Made by a program: the position numbers and the translations under genes
Part shown: piece by piece, positions 8,678 to 18,087 of the stretch
How positions within the stretch are numbered: position 1 is the first letter of the stretch
How the letters are laid out: each line of letters opens with the position of its first letter
Assembly: GCA_902788315.1 (NCBI GenBank)
Contig: CADAJS010000026.1
Location: 1 to 59,973 of the forward strand
DNA: 59,973 nt
Reading direction: 5' to 3'
Source of the DNA: an uncultured Bacteroidales bacterium
Lineage (GTDB): Bacteria; Bacteroidota; Bacteroidia; Bacteroidales; Bacteroidaceae
The notes under the pieces: generated by a model
What the model was told of the DNA's origin: nothing
The model's input: the letters and a program-made list of their open reading frames with translations, nothing else
Database searches by the model: none

Positions 8678-9921
8678 TGAATGATTTAGTAGTAGGAGCA
8701 GGTGTTTCGGGTATTGCATATTGCAATTTTACCCGGAATGGTAGCGAGATAATTGAGAAAGATGGTACGATAGGTGGCTATTGCAGGACAACAAAACGAA
8801 ATGGATATGTCTGGGACTATTCTGGTCATTTTTTCCATTTTCAAGATCCAGAAATAGAATCTATAGTATGTCGGAATATCAATAAGGACGATATTCTTCA
8901 TGTGAATAAAGTGACATCTATACTATATAAGGGGCAATACATTGATTTCCCTTTTCAAAAAAATATTCATCAATTGCCTAAGGAAGAGTTCATTGACTGT
9001 CTGTATGATTTATTTGCCGCAACCCCAGACAATGAAGGATCGTCTTTTAAGGATATGGTGATGTCTAATCTCGGACGCTCAATTGCAGAAAAATTTCTAA
9101 TTCCATATAATACAAAGCTCTATGCTTGTGACTTAGACTTATTAGATAAAGATGCAATGGGACGTTTTTTCCCAAAAGCGAGCAAAGAGGAAATAATATT
9201 AAATTTTAGGAATTCAAAGAATATTTCTTACAATGCCACTTTTGATTATCCCAAAGGGGGTGCGATCGAATATATACACTCGTTGATAGGTAATATCCCT
9301 GAAGTCCCAGTTTCATGCAACGAGGAACTACTTGATGTCGATTTAAAGAATAAAATTGCCATAACAAATAGAAGAAAGATAAATTATAATAATCTTGTTT
9401 CCACTATCCCGCTCAACGTTCTTATAAGAAAATGTGGTTTGCCTGTTTCTGATTGTTTTACTTCGAACCAGGTTCTTGTTTTCAATATCGGGTTTAATAA
9501 GAAGGGAAAGGATACAAAGAACTGTTGGGTTTATATACCAGACAAAGACGTGGTTTTTTATCGTGTAGGTTACTATGATAACATCATGGGTACCGACAAG
9601 ATGTCACTATATATTGAAGTGGGCTTACCTAGCAATACCACTGTAGACCCCGATGAAATGTATAAGTGTGTTTTATATGACCTAAAGAAGGTGGGTATTG
9701 TGACTGACGAAGAAGTGGTGGATTATGAATATGTCATAATGAATCCGGCTTATGTCCATATAAATCAATCTGCTATTGAAGAGATAAATCGTATTAAATC
9801 ACTACTTGCTGAATATTCAGTATACTCCATAGGACGATATGGAAGTTGGACATATTGCTCAATAGAAGATAACATAAAAGAAGCTCGCAATTTAGCATTA
9901 GAATTGAACAATGGAAAATAA
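8677..9921 (+). CDS. FAD-dependent UDP-galactopyranose mutase-like protein
   Basis: Flavoprotein of 414 residues with an N-terminal dinucleotide-binding motif VGAGVSGIAY (residues 6-15), an acidic partner (IIEKDGTIGGYCRT), and a WDYSGHFFHF segment. This layout is seen in amine-oxidase/protoporphyrinogen-oxidase-like and UDP-galactopyranose mutase-like enzymes of polysaccharide loci. It probably acts on a nucleotide sugar, possibly ring contraction or epimerisation. True UGM active-site arginines cannot be assigned with certainty by eye. It starts at the last base of the previous gene and overlaps the next by 11 nt. Confidence 0.65.
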   Translation: MNDLVVGAGVSGIAYCNFTRNGSEIIEKDGTIGGYCRTTKRNGYVWDYSGHFFHFQDPEIESIVCRNINKDDILHVNKVTSILYKGQYIDFPFQKNIHQLPKEEFIDCLYDLFAATPDNEGSSFKDMVMSNLGRSIAEKFLIPYNTKLYACDLDLLDKDAMGRFFPKASKEEIILNFRNSKNISYNATFDYPKGGAIEYIHSLIGNIPEVPVSCNEELLDVDLKNKIAITNRRKINYNNLVSTIPLNVLIRKCGLPVSDCFTSNQVLVFNIGFNKKGKDTKNCWVYIPDKDVVFYRVGYYDNIMGTDKMSLYIEVGLPSNTTVDPDEMYKCVLYDLKKVGIVTDEEVVDYEYVIMNPAYVHINQSAIEEINRIKSLLAEYSVYSIGRYGSWTYCSIEDNIKEARNLALELNNGK

Positions 9922-10909
9922 AAAGTTACTTTCGGTTTTAATTCCTGTTTATAATACAGAGAAGTACTTGCCTAAATGCCTAGATTCTTTGGTGGCAAGT
10001 AAATATTTGGAAAACCTGGACATTATCGTGGTCTCAGATGGAAGTCCGGATAATTCGTTAAACATTGCATATAATTATCAGAAAAATCACCCTGGCGTGT
10101 TTAATGTAATTGACAAGCCTAATGGTGGTCATGGCTCTACTATAAACCGTGGAATAAAAGAAGCAAAAGGTCGGTATTTTAGAGTCTTGGATTCTGATGA
10201 TTGGTTTGATACCGATGAGTTTGATAATTACCTTGAGAAGCTATCAAAAGTTGAGTGTGATTTGGTGCTCTCTGATACGTCAAAAGTATTTGCATTCGAT
10301 AATTATCGGAAAGAGCTAATACCAAAAGTGTCTTTTGAACCTAATGTCGTTATAGATGCTGATAAGATTGACTATACAAGCATTATCGGAGATATCTTTA
10401 TAACGATGTCTAAAGTCGCTTATTCTGTGGAAGTCTTAAGGAAGTCTGGGTTGGAATTATATGAGAAATGTTTCTATGTAGATGTTCAGTATTCCTTATT
10501 TGTTTATAGTTATGTTAATAGTGTTGTCTATTTTGATAATAACGTATATCAGTATTTCATTGGCCGCCCAGAACAGAGTGTTTCAACTGAAGGATACAAA
10601 AAGCACTATAAAGATTCTTCAAAGGTGATGCTTTCGTGTGCAGAATATGCTGCGAATCACAAGTTCGTAGATTCAGCAAAAGATCGTTGGGTTTATGATT
10701 CCTTGATTCAAAAAGCATCTTCAAATTATATAAATATGAGGTATTTATCATTATGTGTTGCTTTAAAAGAATCTAAATCATTCTCCAAAAAGTTGAAAAC
10801 TTTAGGCTTATTAAATATTATATATAAAAAAGATAAGAGGGTAAAGCTTTATAAGTTCTCTCCCGTTTTGTTTTTTTTATCTCTTAAGTTGAAAGATTTT
10901 TTGAGATAG
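9911..10909 (+). CDS. Glycosyltransferase family 2
   Basis: GT-A fold transferase of 332 residues. The N-terminus LSVLIPVYNTEKYLPKCLDS, the VVSDGSPDNS nucleotide-binding strand and the DSDDWFD metal-binding motif (DSDD at 94-97) define family GT2. The remainder is an acceptor domain with no clear membrane helix, so the enzyme is probably cytoplasmic and peripheral. It adds one sugar to the lipid-linked repeat unit; the sugar is unknown. The start ATG lies 11 nt inside the preceding gene. AT-rich like its neighbours. Confidence 0.88.
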   Translation: MENKKLLSVLIPVYNTEKYLPKCLDSLVASKYLENLDIIVVSDGSPDNSLNIAYNYQKNHPGVFNVIDKPNGGHGSTINRGIKEAKGRYFRVLDSDDWFDTDEFDNYLEKLSKVECDLVLSDTSKVFAFDNYRKELIPKVSFEPNVVIDADKIDYTSIIGDIFITMSKVAYSVEVLRKSGLELYEKCFYVDVQYSLFVYSYVNSVVYFDNNVYQYFIGRPEQSVSTEGYKKHYKDSSKVMLSCAEYAANHKFVDSAKDRWVYDSLIQKASSNYINMRYLSLCVALKESKSFSKKLKTLGLLNIIYKKDKRVKLYKFSPVLFFLSLKLKDFLR

Positions 10910-10946
10910 GTTAAAATAATCTTTATAAATCAAAGTAGTACGATCT

Positions 10947-11969
10947 ATGAGTAAGATAGCTGTGGTTGCATTCGAGACCAATTATGCAGTTTGCAGTTCT
11001 ATGTTAATGCATGTGGATTTAATGGCAGATTGCGGTCATAAAATTAATCTTTTAATATCATCAAAGATAGCCCCTGATTGTTTCAAAGATTGCAACTACG
11101 AGAAATCTTATTTTTCTTCAAAGAAAGATTTAAAAAATCTCTTTAAAAATCATTATGACTACTTGTGGTGTACAAGTCATGTATATGTAAATTATTTGAA
11201 ATTCATTGTTGGTGTTAAATGCCCAATTCTGCTGTGGCAACAAGGTGATGGACCTTCAGAGAGCTATATGCATCATCATAGCAAATTCAGAAGTTTCCTT
11301 ATTCGCCAGTCACTAGCAATTGCATTCAAAATGGTCAAGGGTGTAATATTCGTTTCAAACACGATGGCCGATTACTACAGGAATCAATACCGGTTTAATA
11401 AAGCATACATAGTCGTCCCTTGTTTATCTGAATTTGGCAGTTTTAATACTAGCATAGAGAAAATTCCTAACTCTTTTGTTTACATTGGAGGGTTGTCTGT
11501 TTGGCAGTGTTTTGACGAAACGCTCCAGATATATAAGAGTGTGAGATCGGATGATTCAGTATTACATATTATTACACTTGACATTAACAAGGCGAAAGAG
11601 AAAGTAAGGTCAATAATTGGAGATGAGAAAAACATCGAAATTTATGGCATTACAGATAGGAGCAGAATACCAGAAGTTTTGAGCAAATTTCAATATGGTT
11701 TTTTGATTCGTAGAGATGATATTGTAAACTATGTTTCATCACCAATTAAATTCCTGGAATACCTATCCTGTGGAGTAAATGTTATTATGACTTCGGCTGT
11801 GCCTGAATATGCCAAAATAGTAGAAGAATACCACATAGGTACAGTAGTTGATTTAAATAGCGAATCATATATTATTAATGAATTCAGCAATAAGTCAAAA
11901 GAGGTATATAATGCCCTGTTTGATAGAGGCTACTTCTTGAATTGTTATAAGAATTTTTTAGCACTATGA
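10947..11969 (+). CDS. GT-B glycosyltransferase (GT4-like)
   Basis: Protein of 340 residues whose second half has the GT4 arrangement: a FVYIGGLSVW strand, an IEIYGITDRSRIPEVLSKFQYGF segment in two parts, and a PIKFLEYLSCGVNVI donor-binding helix with the conserved glutamate. The N-terminal domain is divergent. It would transfer a sugar from a nucleotide donor during repeat-unit assembly. It follows the GT2 gene after 37 nt and overlaps the next by 4 nt. Confidence 0.75.
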   Translation: MSKIAVVAFETNYAVCSSMLMHVDLMADCGHKINLLISSKIAPDCFKDCNYEKSYFSSKKDLKNLFKNHYDYLWCTSHVYVNYLKFIVGVKCPILLWQQGDGPSESYMHHHSKFRSFLIRQSLAIAFKMVKGVIFVSNTMADYYRNQYRFNKAYIVVPCLSEFGSFNTSIEKIPNSFVYIGGLSVWQCFDETLQIYKSVRSDDSVLHIITLDINKAKEKVRSIIGDEKNIEIYGITDRSRIPEVLSKFQYGFLIRRDDIVNYVSSPIKFLEYLSCGVNVIMTSAVPEYAKIVEEYHIGTVVDLNSESYIINEFSNKSKEVYNALFDRGYFLNCYKNFLAL

Positions 11970-13000
11970 ATAATAGGACAATTTTAATAGGACCAATGGG
12001 TGGAGGATCTATCCCCGATAGCGGAGCCTCCATGAAGAATTATCAATTAGCGAATAGGCTACGAGAATTAAACGTTACTGTTCTGACTGTAGACACAGGT
12101 AATTGGAAACGTAATCCTTTCATTTTGATTAAACTTTTGATTTTACTTCTTTTTAATGCACGGTCAAATATTATTATTTCAGCCAATAACCTTAGCTCTT
12201 ATAGGTTGTTGCGTATAATTAGGTGTTTGCCAGGTAAAAGAAGTGTTTTTTATTGGGTTATTGGCGGTAGCATTGCTAATTGGATCGCAGATGGAAAAGT
12301 AAAAAAGCGAGCTTATGAAATAGTCAAATTCTTTTTGGTAGAAGGGCTATCAATGAAGTCTCTGTTAAACCAATGTGGCTTCAATAATGTTATATATGTT
12401 CCGAATTTTAAAAAAATCGATTATTTGCCTTGCTTAAACAAATCAAAGGATTCGGTGTGCCGCTTTTTGTTTCTATCACGAATTACAGAATCGAAGGGAT
12501 GTGATATTATACTTCAAGCCGCCAGTATTTTGAATAAACATTATTCGAAGAATTACACTATTGATTTCTATGGCAAAGTAGATGATAATTACACAAATTT
12601 CCACTCAGAAATAGCGAAGCTCTCAAATGTAAATTACAAGGGATTTATTGACTTGAGAAATACGTCAAATTATGACATCTTGAGTTCATATGATGTCATG
12701 TTATTTCCCACATTTTGGCATGGGGAAGGTTTCCCTGGGATTTTAATTGATGCGTTTATTTGTGGTTTGCCCGTAATCGCTTCCGATTGGCATTTTAATG
12801 GAGATATCCTAATTAATAATGAAACAGGCTTCTTAATTAAGCCTCAGAATACAGATGCTCTCGTAAATGCAATGGAAACTGTCATAAAAGACAAGAAATT
12901 GATAGATAAGATGTCAATTAAGTGCCAACTGCAAGCAAAACAATATGACACGGTTAATGTTGTTACAGAACAATTGTTAAAAGGAATCGGATTAAAATAG
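11966..13000 (+). CDS. Glycosyltransferase family 4
   Basis: GT-B fold transferase of 344 residues. Motifs seen: an N-terminal GGGSIPDSGASMKN acceptor-side loop, FLFLSRITESKGCDIILQA (donor-domain start), GFIDLRNTSNYDILSSYDV, and FPTFWHGEGFPGILIDAF with the E-x7-type motif, followed by GLPVIASDW and NNETGFLIKP. It is full length for the family. Start ATG overlaps the stop of the upstream gene (ATGA). Confidence 0.88.
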   Translation: MNNRTILIGPMGGGSIPDSGASMKNYQLANRLRELNVTVLTVDTGNWKRNPFILIKLLILLLFNARSNIIISANNLSSYRLLRIIRCLPGKRSVFYWVIGGSIANWIADGKVKKRAYEIVKFFLVEGLSMKSLLNQCGFNNVIYVPNFKKIDYLPCLNKSKDSVCRFLFLSRITESKGCDIILQAASILNKHYSKNYTIDFYGKVDDNYTNFHSEIAKLSNVNYKGFIDLRNTSNYDILSSYDVMLFPTFWHGEGFPGILIDAFICGLPVIASDWHFNGDILINNETGFLIKPQNTDALVNAMETVIKDKKLIDKMSIKCQLQAKQYDTVNVVTEQLLKGIGLK

Positions 13001-13003
13001 TAT

Positions 13004-14023
13004 ATGCTAAGATTCACTGGTGACATCAATCTAACAGACTGGGATTTCAATGTCGGTACTGGAATAGGCTCCAGAATAGCGCAGGGTTTTGATCCTTTCT
13101 TATATCTAAATAGGACAGGGGAGGATTGCTGGATAGGTAATTTTGAAGGGGTGGCTTCCGATACGAGCTGTAGGATAGGGCACGCATCGAAGGTGTTCCG
13201 TGTTTCACCTCGGGAAATCTTTCGTATTCGACATTTTGATGTATATGGCTTTGCTAACAACCATGCGATGCAGCATGGAAAAGATGCTTATTGGAATACT
13301 GTAAAAGCGTTAGAGTCGCTTGGCTGCAAAGTTTTCGGAACAAGTAAAATCAAGACTGTTAATATTGAGCACCAAGGCAGATTAGTCACTATGTCGGGCG
13401 TATGCATTCGTATTGATGAATTCACCAATGAACCTGGGTACTGGTACAATCCTGAGTATATTGAATTAGAAGAGGAGTTGCATAAGCAGCCGGAAGATGC
13501 CTTTAAGGTGCTCTTTATTCATTGGGGGAACGAGTATATTAATCGTCCATCCTCCAGCCAGAAGAAGTTCGCCCATTATCTGATAGATATTGGCTTTGAC
13601 CTTATTATTGGTATGCATCCTCATGTCCTGCAAGGCTATGAGGAGTATAGGGGTAAACGTATCTACTATTCATTGGGAAACTTTGTGTTTGATATGCCCT
13701 CTGATGCTTGCAGATACGGAGCAATTGTGAGTGTTGATTTAGGTGGCTTAAAACCAGTTTTTAAGGAAGAATATGTTTGGATTGATGATACCTGCAGCCC
13801 TCGGATTGTGGATGAAAACCACGTTCCTGAATGCTTTCATTTTTCCTTTTTAAATGAGGCACTTAAAAAAGAAGAAAACAGCGAGCAGTATCATCGGGAG
13901 ATTAGGAACGAATACAAGAAATATCGAAAAATTAATAGAAAAAATATATTAAAACAGATGTGCTTGCACCCACGCTCTGCGGCAAGTCTGATAAAAGATT
14001 TTATCAAGAGAAGAATTGTATGA
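13004..14023 (+). CDS. CapA-family (PGA_cap) metallophosphatase-like protein
   Basis: Protein of 339 residues with the CapA/PGA_cap pattern: FTGDINL at the start, GNFEG, FANNHAMQHG, VLFIHWGNEY, GMHPHVLQGYE and YYSLGNFVFD. These are the metal-ligand motifs of a calcineurin-like phosphoesterase fold. CapA proteins act in poly-gamma-glutamate capsule formation in Bacillus, but such proteins are also common in Gram-negative polysaccharide loci with unknown roles. No signal peptide or membrane anchor is seen, unlike Bacillus CapA. It overlaps the next gene by 4 nt. Confidence 0.8.
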   Translation: MLRFTGDINLTDWDFNVGTGIGSRIAQGFDPFLYLNRTGEDCWIGNFEGVASDTSCRIGHASKVFRVSPREIFRIRHFDVYGFANNHAMQHGKDAYWNTVKALESLGCKVFGTSKIKTVNIEHQGRLVTMSGVCIRIDEFTNEPGYWYNPEYIELEEELHKQPEDAFKVLFIHWGNEYINRPSSSQKKFAHYLIDIGFDLIIGMHPHVLQGYEEYRGKRIYYSLGNFVFDMPSDACRYGAIVSVDLGGLKPVFKEEYVWIDDTCSPRIVDENHVPECFHFSFLNEALKKEENSEQYHREIRNEYKKYRKINRKNILKQMCLHPRSAASLIKDFIKRRIV

Positions 14024-15306
14024 TTCATAAGGTGTTGTATAATCTGGGCGTCTCTTTGCGTAACCCCGTACTTAAGAGCCACTATAAGTTCTTGTTGGAA
14101 TCAGACCACTGGAGTCTGGAACGTTTGCAGGCCTATCAGTTCGGGAAACTCAAGGAACTGCTTGTTTTTGCATATCAGTATTCCTCTTTCTACAAGGAGG
14201 AATTTGACAGGGTTGGGTTCGATCCTTCGGAGTTTAAGAGTATGGAGGATTTCAAGAGAATCCCCATCATCTCAAAGCAAGATCTGCTGGCTCATTCTGC
14301 TGAGGTCCGAAGTACCTACCCATTCAAGAAAACTGTTCAGTCGGAAACATCAGGCACCTCTGGAGCTACCCTAAAATTTGTCAGGAACATTGAGTGGGAT
14401 TCTGCAGCACGTGCTGCTCTCTGGAGGGGTTATAACTGGTATGGTGTGCGTCCTTGGGATAGGAACGGATATTTTTGGGGTTATAATATCGATCCCAAGA
14501 AAGTTCCCATCACAAGGCTGCAAGACTGGCTTCAGAACAGATTTCGCTTGTTCTCCTATAATGAGGAAGATGTTAAAGCATTTGCTGAAAAACTTAAGCA
14601 TGGCACAGTGTATATTGGCGGTTACTCCTCAATGATTTATGAGACAGCTAAAATGGTAAACTGCCTTGGGATAGGCGATGACATTCATCTGAAACTCATT
14701 AGGGGTACTTCGGAGAAAATCTATGAGAGTTATCAAGAAGAGGTGGTAAAAGCCTTCGGAAGAAGAATAACCAGCCAATATGGCTCAGCAGAATCCGGCT
14801 GCATAGCTTTTGAGTGTCCATGTGGAAGTATGCATATTGCCATGGAAAATGTGGTTGTGGAGGTAATAGAGGGTGAGATTGTGGTGACAAACCTGTATTC
14901 TCAATCATTCCCGATTATTAGATACAAACTTGGTGATTCGGTTAAACTAGCTGAACCAGATTTCAAGTGCAAGTGCGGAAGGGCGCATCCTGTTATAACG
15001 GATATTTTAGGAAGAGTAGGGAAAAAGATCGAGGGCAAGGAATCAAACTACCCTAGTCTTACATTATACTACTTGTTTAAGAACTTAGGATTGACCAAGA
15101 ATATTATCCTAAATTATCAGGCTGTTCAGAAAGAAAAAGGCAAAGTCGTTCTGAAAGTGGAGCAGGACACACCTAAATTCGAGCCGTATTTGAGAATTGA
15201 AATCGATAAATATTTCCACGATGATGTAGATTTTGTAATTCTTTGGGGGCAAACGCTACATACACACCAAGGAAAGCTGAAAGATTTTATTACAGAACTA
15301 GAATAA
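14020..15306 (+). CDS. PaaK/CapK-like adenylate-forming protein
   Basis: Member of the phenylacetate-CoA ligase-like group (CapK) found in capsule loci, presumed to adenylate and activate a carboxylic acid used to decorate the glycan. Seen: the adenylate loop SETSGTSGATLKF, YIGGYSSMIYE, TSQYGSAESGC and the hinge region YKLGDSVKL, then a small C-terminal domain. I choose the ATG at 14020, which overlaps the upstream stop as ATGA, giving 428 residues; an earlier in-frame ATG at 13960 would add 20 unrelated residues inside CapA. Two Cys pairs (ECPCGS, CKCGRAH) look like a small metal site, as in several PaaK relatives. Confidence 0.85.
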   Translation: MIHKVLYNLGVSLRNPVLKSHYKFLLESDHWSLERLQAYQFGKLKELLVFAYQYSSFYKEEFDRVGFDPSEFKSMEDFKRIPIISKQDLLAHSAEVRSTYPFKKTVQSETSGTSGATLKFVRNIEWDSAARAALWRGYNWYGVRPWDRNGYFWGYNIDPKKVPITRLQDWLQNRFRLFSYNEEDVKAFAEKLKHGTVYIGGYSSMIYETAKMVNCLGIGDDIHLKLIRGTSEKIYESYQEEVVKAFGRRITSQYGSAESGCIAFECPCGSMHIAMENVVVEVIEGEIVVTNLYSQSFPIIRYKLGDSVKLAEPDFKCKCGRAHPVITDILGRVGKKIEGKESNYPSLTLYYLFKNLGLTKNIILNYQAVQKEKGKVVLKVEQDTPKFEPYLRIEIDKYFHDDVDFVILWGQTLHTHQGKLKDFITELE

Positions 15307-15310
15307 TAAT

Positions 15311-16201
15311 ATGATAACAGTAATAACTCCTACATATAAGCGTCATCTGTATCTGAAGAACGCCATAGATTCTGTGCTGGCTCAAACCTACAGGAATTTT
15401 GAGATGATTGTTGTTGATGACAACCCTCCTGGATCTGAAGAAAGGGTTAGAACAGAGGATGTGATAAGAGAAATTAAAGACTCACGGGTTCATTATATTC
15501 AAAATGAAAAGAACCTTGGTGGTGCTGGTTCTCGCAATAAAGCTATAGATTTAGCCAAAGGCGAGTATATTGCGTTTTTGGATGATGATGACATGTATCT
15601 TCCAGACAGGCTCAAAGTTCAGGTAGAAGCAATGAAGGAGCATGGCTGGGATGTATGTGTGATGGATGGTGCCACCTTTAAGTATGAGACTGGAGAACCT
15701 GTGTCTGAACGCCACCAGCATCTTTGGGACGGAATGACTAATGATGAGTTGATACGGAGTCACCTGATGTATCATATCTCTGGGACTAACTCGTTTATGT
15801 TTCGCACTGACTTCATTCGTAAGATAGGCGGGTTTGACATAGTTCCCTCTTGTCAGGAGTATATTCTGATGCAAAAGGCCCTGGATGCGAAGCCGAAGTT
15901 TGGATATTTGCCGGTAACATTGATAAAAAACTTCCAGCATGAAGGAGAGCAAGTCTCAACTGGCCCGAAGAAGCTAGCAGGTCAGAAGATGCTGATAAAG
16001 AACAAGAAAAAATATTTCTACTTATTGAGTGGTAAAGAAAAGAGACAGGTGTTGTGTCGCCATCACGGGGTGCTGTTCTTTGTGTACTATAAAATGCACA
16101 AGTATCTTCATGCCGCTTGGGAAGCATTCCTGTGCTTCTTGACATCACCTTCTAATGCCGTGAAGTGGGTTAAAGAGTATAAAGGAAAAATAACTGCATA
16201 A
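15311..16201 (+). CDS. Glycosyltransferase family 2
   Basis: GT-A transferase of 296 residues. N-terminal VITPTYKRHLYLKNAIDSVL, the VVDDNPPGS strand, GGAGSRNKAIDLAKGEYIAF and the metal-binding FLDDDDMY fit GT2. The C-terminal part is basic with one amphipathic stretch, so peripheral inner-membrane association is likely. It starts 4 nt after the PaaK-like gene and is followed after 0 nt by the acyltransferase. Base composition here is higher in GC than in the 3.6-13 kb part of the locus. Confidence 0.88.
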   Translation: MITVITPTYKRHLYLKNAIDSVLAQTYRNFEMIVVDDNPPGSEERVRTEDVIREIKDSRVHYIQNEKNLGGAGSRNKAIDLAKGEYIAFLDDDDMYLPDRLKVQVEAMKEHGWDVCVMDGATFKYETGEPVSERHQHLWDGMTNDELIRSHLMYHISGTNSFMFRTDFIRKIGGFDIVPSCQEYILMQKALDAKPKFGYLPVTLIKNFQHEGEQVSTGPKKLAGQKMLIKNKKKYFYLLSGKEKRQVLCRHHGVLFFVYYKMHKYLHAAWEAFLCFLTSPSNAVKWVKEYKGKITA

Positions 16202-16786
16202 ATGGAAAAGAAAAAGCTGAGCACAACATATAAACTGTTACGTGCGTTGGGTTTCAACTACTCTGAAGAAGAGTATGGTGATGTGAGTTTGTGGCGTGTC
16301 ATTAAGCAGTTCTTCAGGAACATTCATCTGAAGCATCTGGAGAAAATGCTTGACTGGGCTATACTTGAACCGTTTGCCCCAAGAAAGCTTCGTCCATTCT
16401 TAATACGGAGGATGGGATGTCATGTCGGGAAGAATACTTTTTTTGGTGACTATGTACGTATGGACACCAGTTATGCGAATATGATATATATTGGCGAATA
16501 TACTCATATCACGAGTGGATGTCGTCTGTTATGTCATCAACGAGATCTGGCCAACTATCGTCAGGGTGACAATGCTGCGAGTTTAGGCTATAGGACAGGT
16601 GAGATTCACATTGGTAAAGGTGTGATGGTGGGTATGGAGACGCTTATCATGCCTGGGGTGACAATCGGCGATGGAGCTATTATTGGGGCTGGTTCAATAG
16701 TTACAAAAGATATACCGGCATGGACCATCGCCACAGGAAGACCAGCCAGAGTTGTAAAAGAAATCCCCAAAAGAGAAGTGGAATGA
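16202..16786 (+). CDS. Hexapeptide-repeat O-acyltransferase
   Basis: Left-handed beta-helix acyltransferase of 194 residues. After an N-terminal helical region the hexapeptide rungs run from about residue 75 (MGCHVGKNTFFGDYVRMD) to the end, with the catalytic-type loop around CHQRDL and the final VMVGMETLIMPGVTIGDGAI and GAGSIVTKDIPAW rungs. It probably transfers an acetyl group from acetyl-CoA to a sugar of the repeat unit. It is directly followed by, and overlaps, a PIG-L deacetylase gene, so acylation and deacetylation steps are encoded together. Confidence 0.85.
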   Translation: MEKKKLSTTYKLLRALGFNYSEEEYGDVSLWRVIKQFFRNIHLKHLEKMLDWAILEPFAPRKLRPFLIRRMGCHVGKNTFFGDYVRMDTSYANMIYIGEYTHITSGCRLLCHQRDLANYRQGDNAASLGYRTGEIHIGKGVMVGMETLIMPGVTIGDGAIIGAGSIVTKDIPAWTIATGRPARVVKEIPKREVE

Positions 16787-17463
16787 AAAAAGTATTAGTG
16801 ATAGCAGCCCATCCCGATGATGAAGTGTTGGGCATGGGTGGGACGATTGCCAAGCTGACAGCTGAAGGCAAAGAGGTGAATGTGCTGATCGTGACGGATG
16901 GTAGTTCGTCGCAGTATCGTGCTGCAGATAACCTCGCAGAAATTATTGAGGCGAAGAAATTGGAAACACGCCGATGCGCTGATGTGTTGGGAGTCAAGGA
17001 TATCTACTATGGGGGACTGCCGGATATGAAACTGGACTGTACTCCTCATATTGAGATTAACCAGGTGATAGAACAGGTAGTAGACAAAATGAAACCAGAT
17101 GCTGTGTTTACGCATTTCTGGGGGGACGTGAATGCTGACCATCAGAATGTGTACAAGAGTACACTGGTGGCCGTGCGTCCTGTGATGGGGCAGGTGGTGA
17201 AAGAACTATTCTGCTACAGTGTGCCCTCATCGACTGAGTGGACACCCAATAAGGAAGATACGATGTTTATGCCAAATATGTTTGTGGATATTACAGATGT
17301 TGCTGAAAGGAAATATGAGGCGTTTAGTAAGTATTGTACGGAACTTAGAGATTATCCGCATCCACGTTCTGTTCAATATTTACGGGAGGCAGATAAAGCT
17401 GCAGGAATCCGCGTCGGTTTGCTTGCAGCAGAGGAGTTTGTGTTATTACGGAGACTAGTATGA
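16783..17463 (+). CDS. PIG-L/LmbE family deacetylase
   Basis: Predicted zinc-dependent N-acetyl deacetylase of 226 residues. The metal-binding motif AAHPDDEVLGMGGT opens the protein and the second motif HFWGDVNADHQNV carries the remaining histidines. The substrate is probably an N-acetylamino sugar in the glycan or its precursor. The ATG at 16783 overlaps the upstream stop (ATGA) and places the conserved HPDDE motif right at the N-terminus, as in the family; a start 63 nt earlier would add unrelated residues. It overlaps the next gene by 4 nt. Confidence 0.85.
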   Translation: MKKVLVIAAHPDDEVLGMGGTIAKLTAEGKEVNVLIVTDGSSSQYRAADNLAEIIEAKKLETRRCADVLGVKDIYYGGLPDMKLDCTPHIEINQVIEQVVDKMKPDAVFTHFWGDVNADHQNVYKSTLVAVRPVMGQVVKELFCYSVPSSTEWTPNKEDTMFMPNMFVDITDVAERKYEAFSKYCTELRDYPHPRSVQYLREADKAAGIRVGLLAAEEFVLLRRLV

Positions 17464-18083
17464 AACGTGCTTTTGACTTATTGTTTGCTGTTTGTTTCTT
17501 GGTGGTGTTCAGTCCGGTGTATCTGCTGACTTACATCATCATCAAGATGGTAAGTCCCGGTCCGGCATTCTATAAGGCAAAGAGAGTGGGGGTGAACGGG
17601 AAAGTGTTCGACTGCTATAAGTTCCGGTCTATGCGGGTAGATAGTGGTAAGGTAAGGTTGACTACACTACAGAATGATGACCGTATATTTCCCTTCGGGC
17701 GTTTCATACGTAAAACTAAGATTGACGAGATGCCGCAGACGCTGAATATCCTGTTTGGGGATATGAGTGTGGTTGGCCCCAGACCGGAGGACACTGTGAA
17801 TGCAGACAAAATGTATCAAGGGGAGTATAAGCATATCCTGGATGTAAAGCCGGGGTTGACCAGCCCTGCCAGTCTTTATGACTATACGCATGGTGAGGAG
17901 TATGAGGACGAAGAACTGTATGAGAAGGAGTTCGTTCCTCAGAAATTGCAATTGGAACTGTACTATGTGAAGCACCAGAGTTTTTGGTATGACATTAAGT
18001 TGATACTGAAGACAGCATGGTTGATAGTGCTGAAGACCTGTGGAAAGAAGGATTTTGAGAAGCCAAGGGAGCTCGCTTTGTGA
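17460..18083 (+). CDS. Initiating sugar-1-phosphate transferase (monotopic PGT)
   Basis: Small monotopic phosphoglycosyl transferase (PglC/WcaJ C-terminal type, bacterial sugar transferase family) that attaches the first sugar-phosphate to undecaprenyl phosphate at the inner membrane. The 207 residues contain one N-terminal re-entrant hydrophobic segment (DLLFAVCFLVVFSPVYLL), KRVGVNGKVFDCYKFRSM, the catalytic Asp-Glu pair in KTKIDEMPQT, and the VVGPRPEDT motif. It lacks the extra N-terminal membrane domain of WcaJ or WbaP. It defines this locus as a lipid-linked, Wzx/Wzy-type system. Confidence 0.92.
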   Translation: MKRAFDLLFAVCFLVVFSPVYLLTYIIIKMVSPGPAFYKAKRVGVNGKVFDCYKFRSMRVDSGKVRLTTLQNDDRIFPFGRFIRKTKIDEMPQTLNILFGDMSVVGPRPEDTVNADKMYQGEYKHILDVKPGLTSPASLYDYTHGEEYEDEELYEKEFVPQKLQLELYYVKHQSFWYDIKLILKTAWLIVLKTCGKKDFEKPRELAL

Positions 18084-18087
18084 AAAG

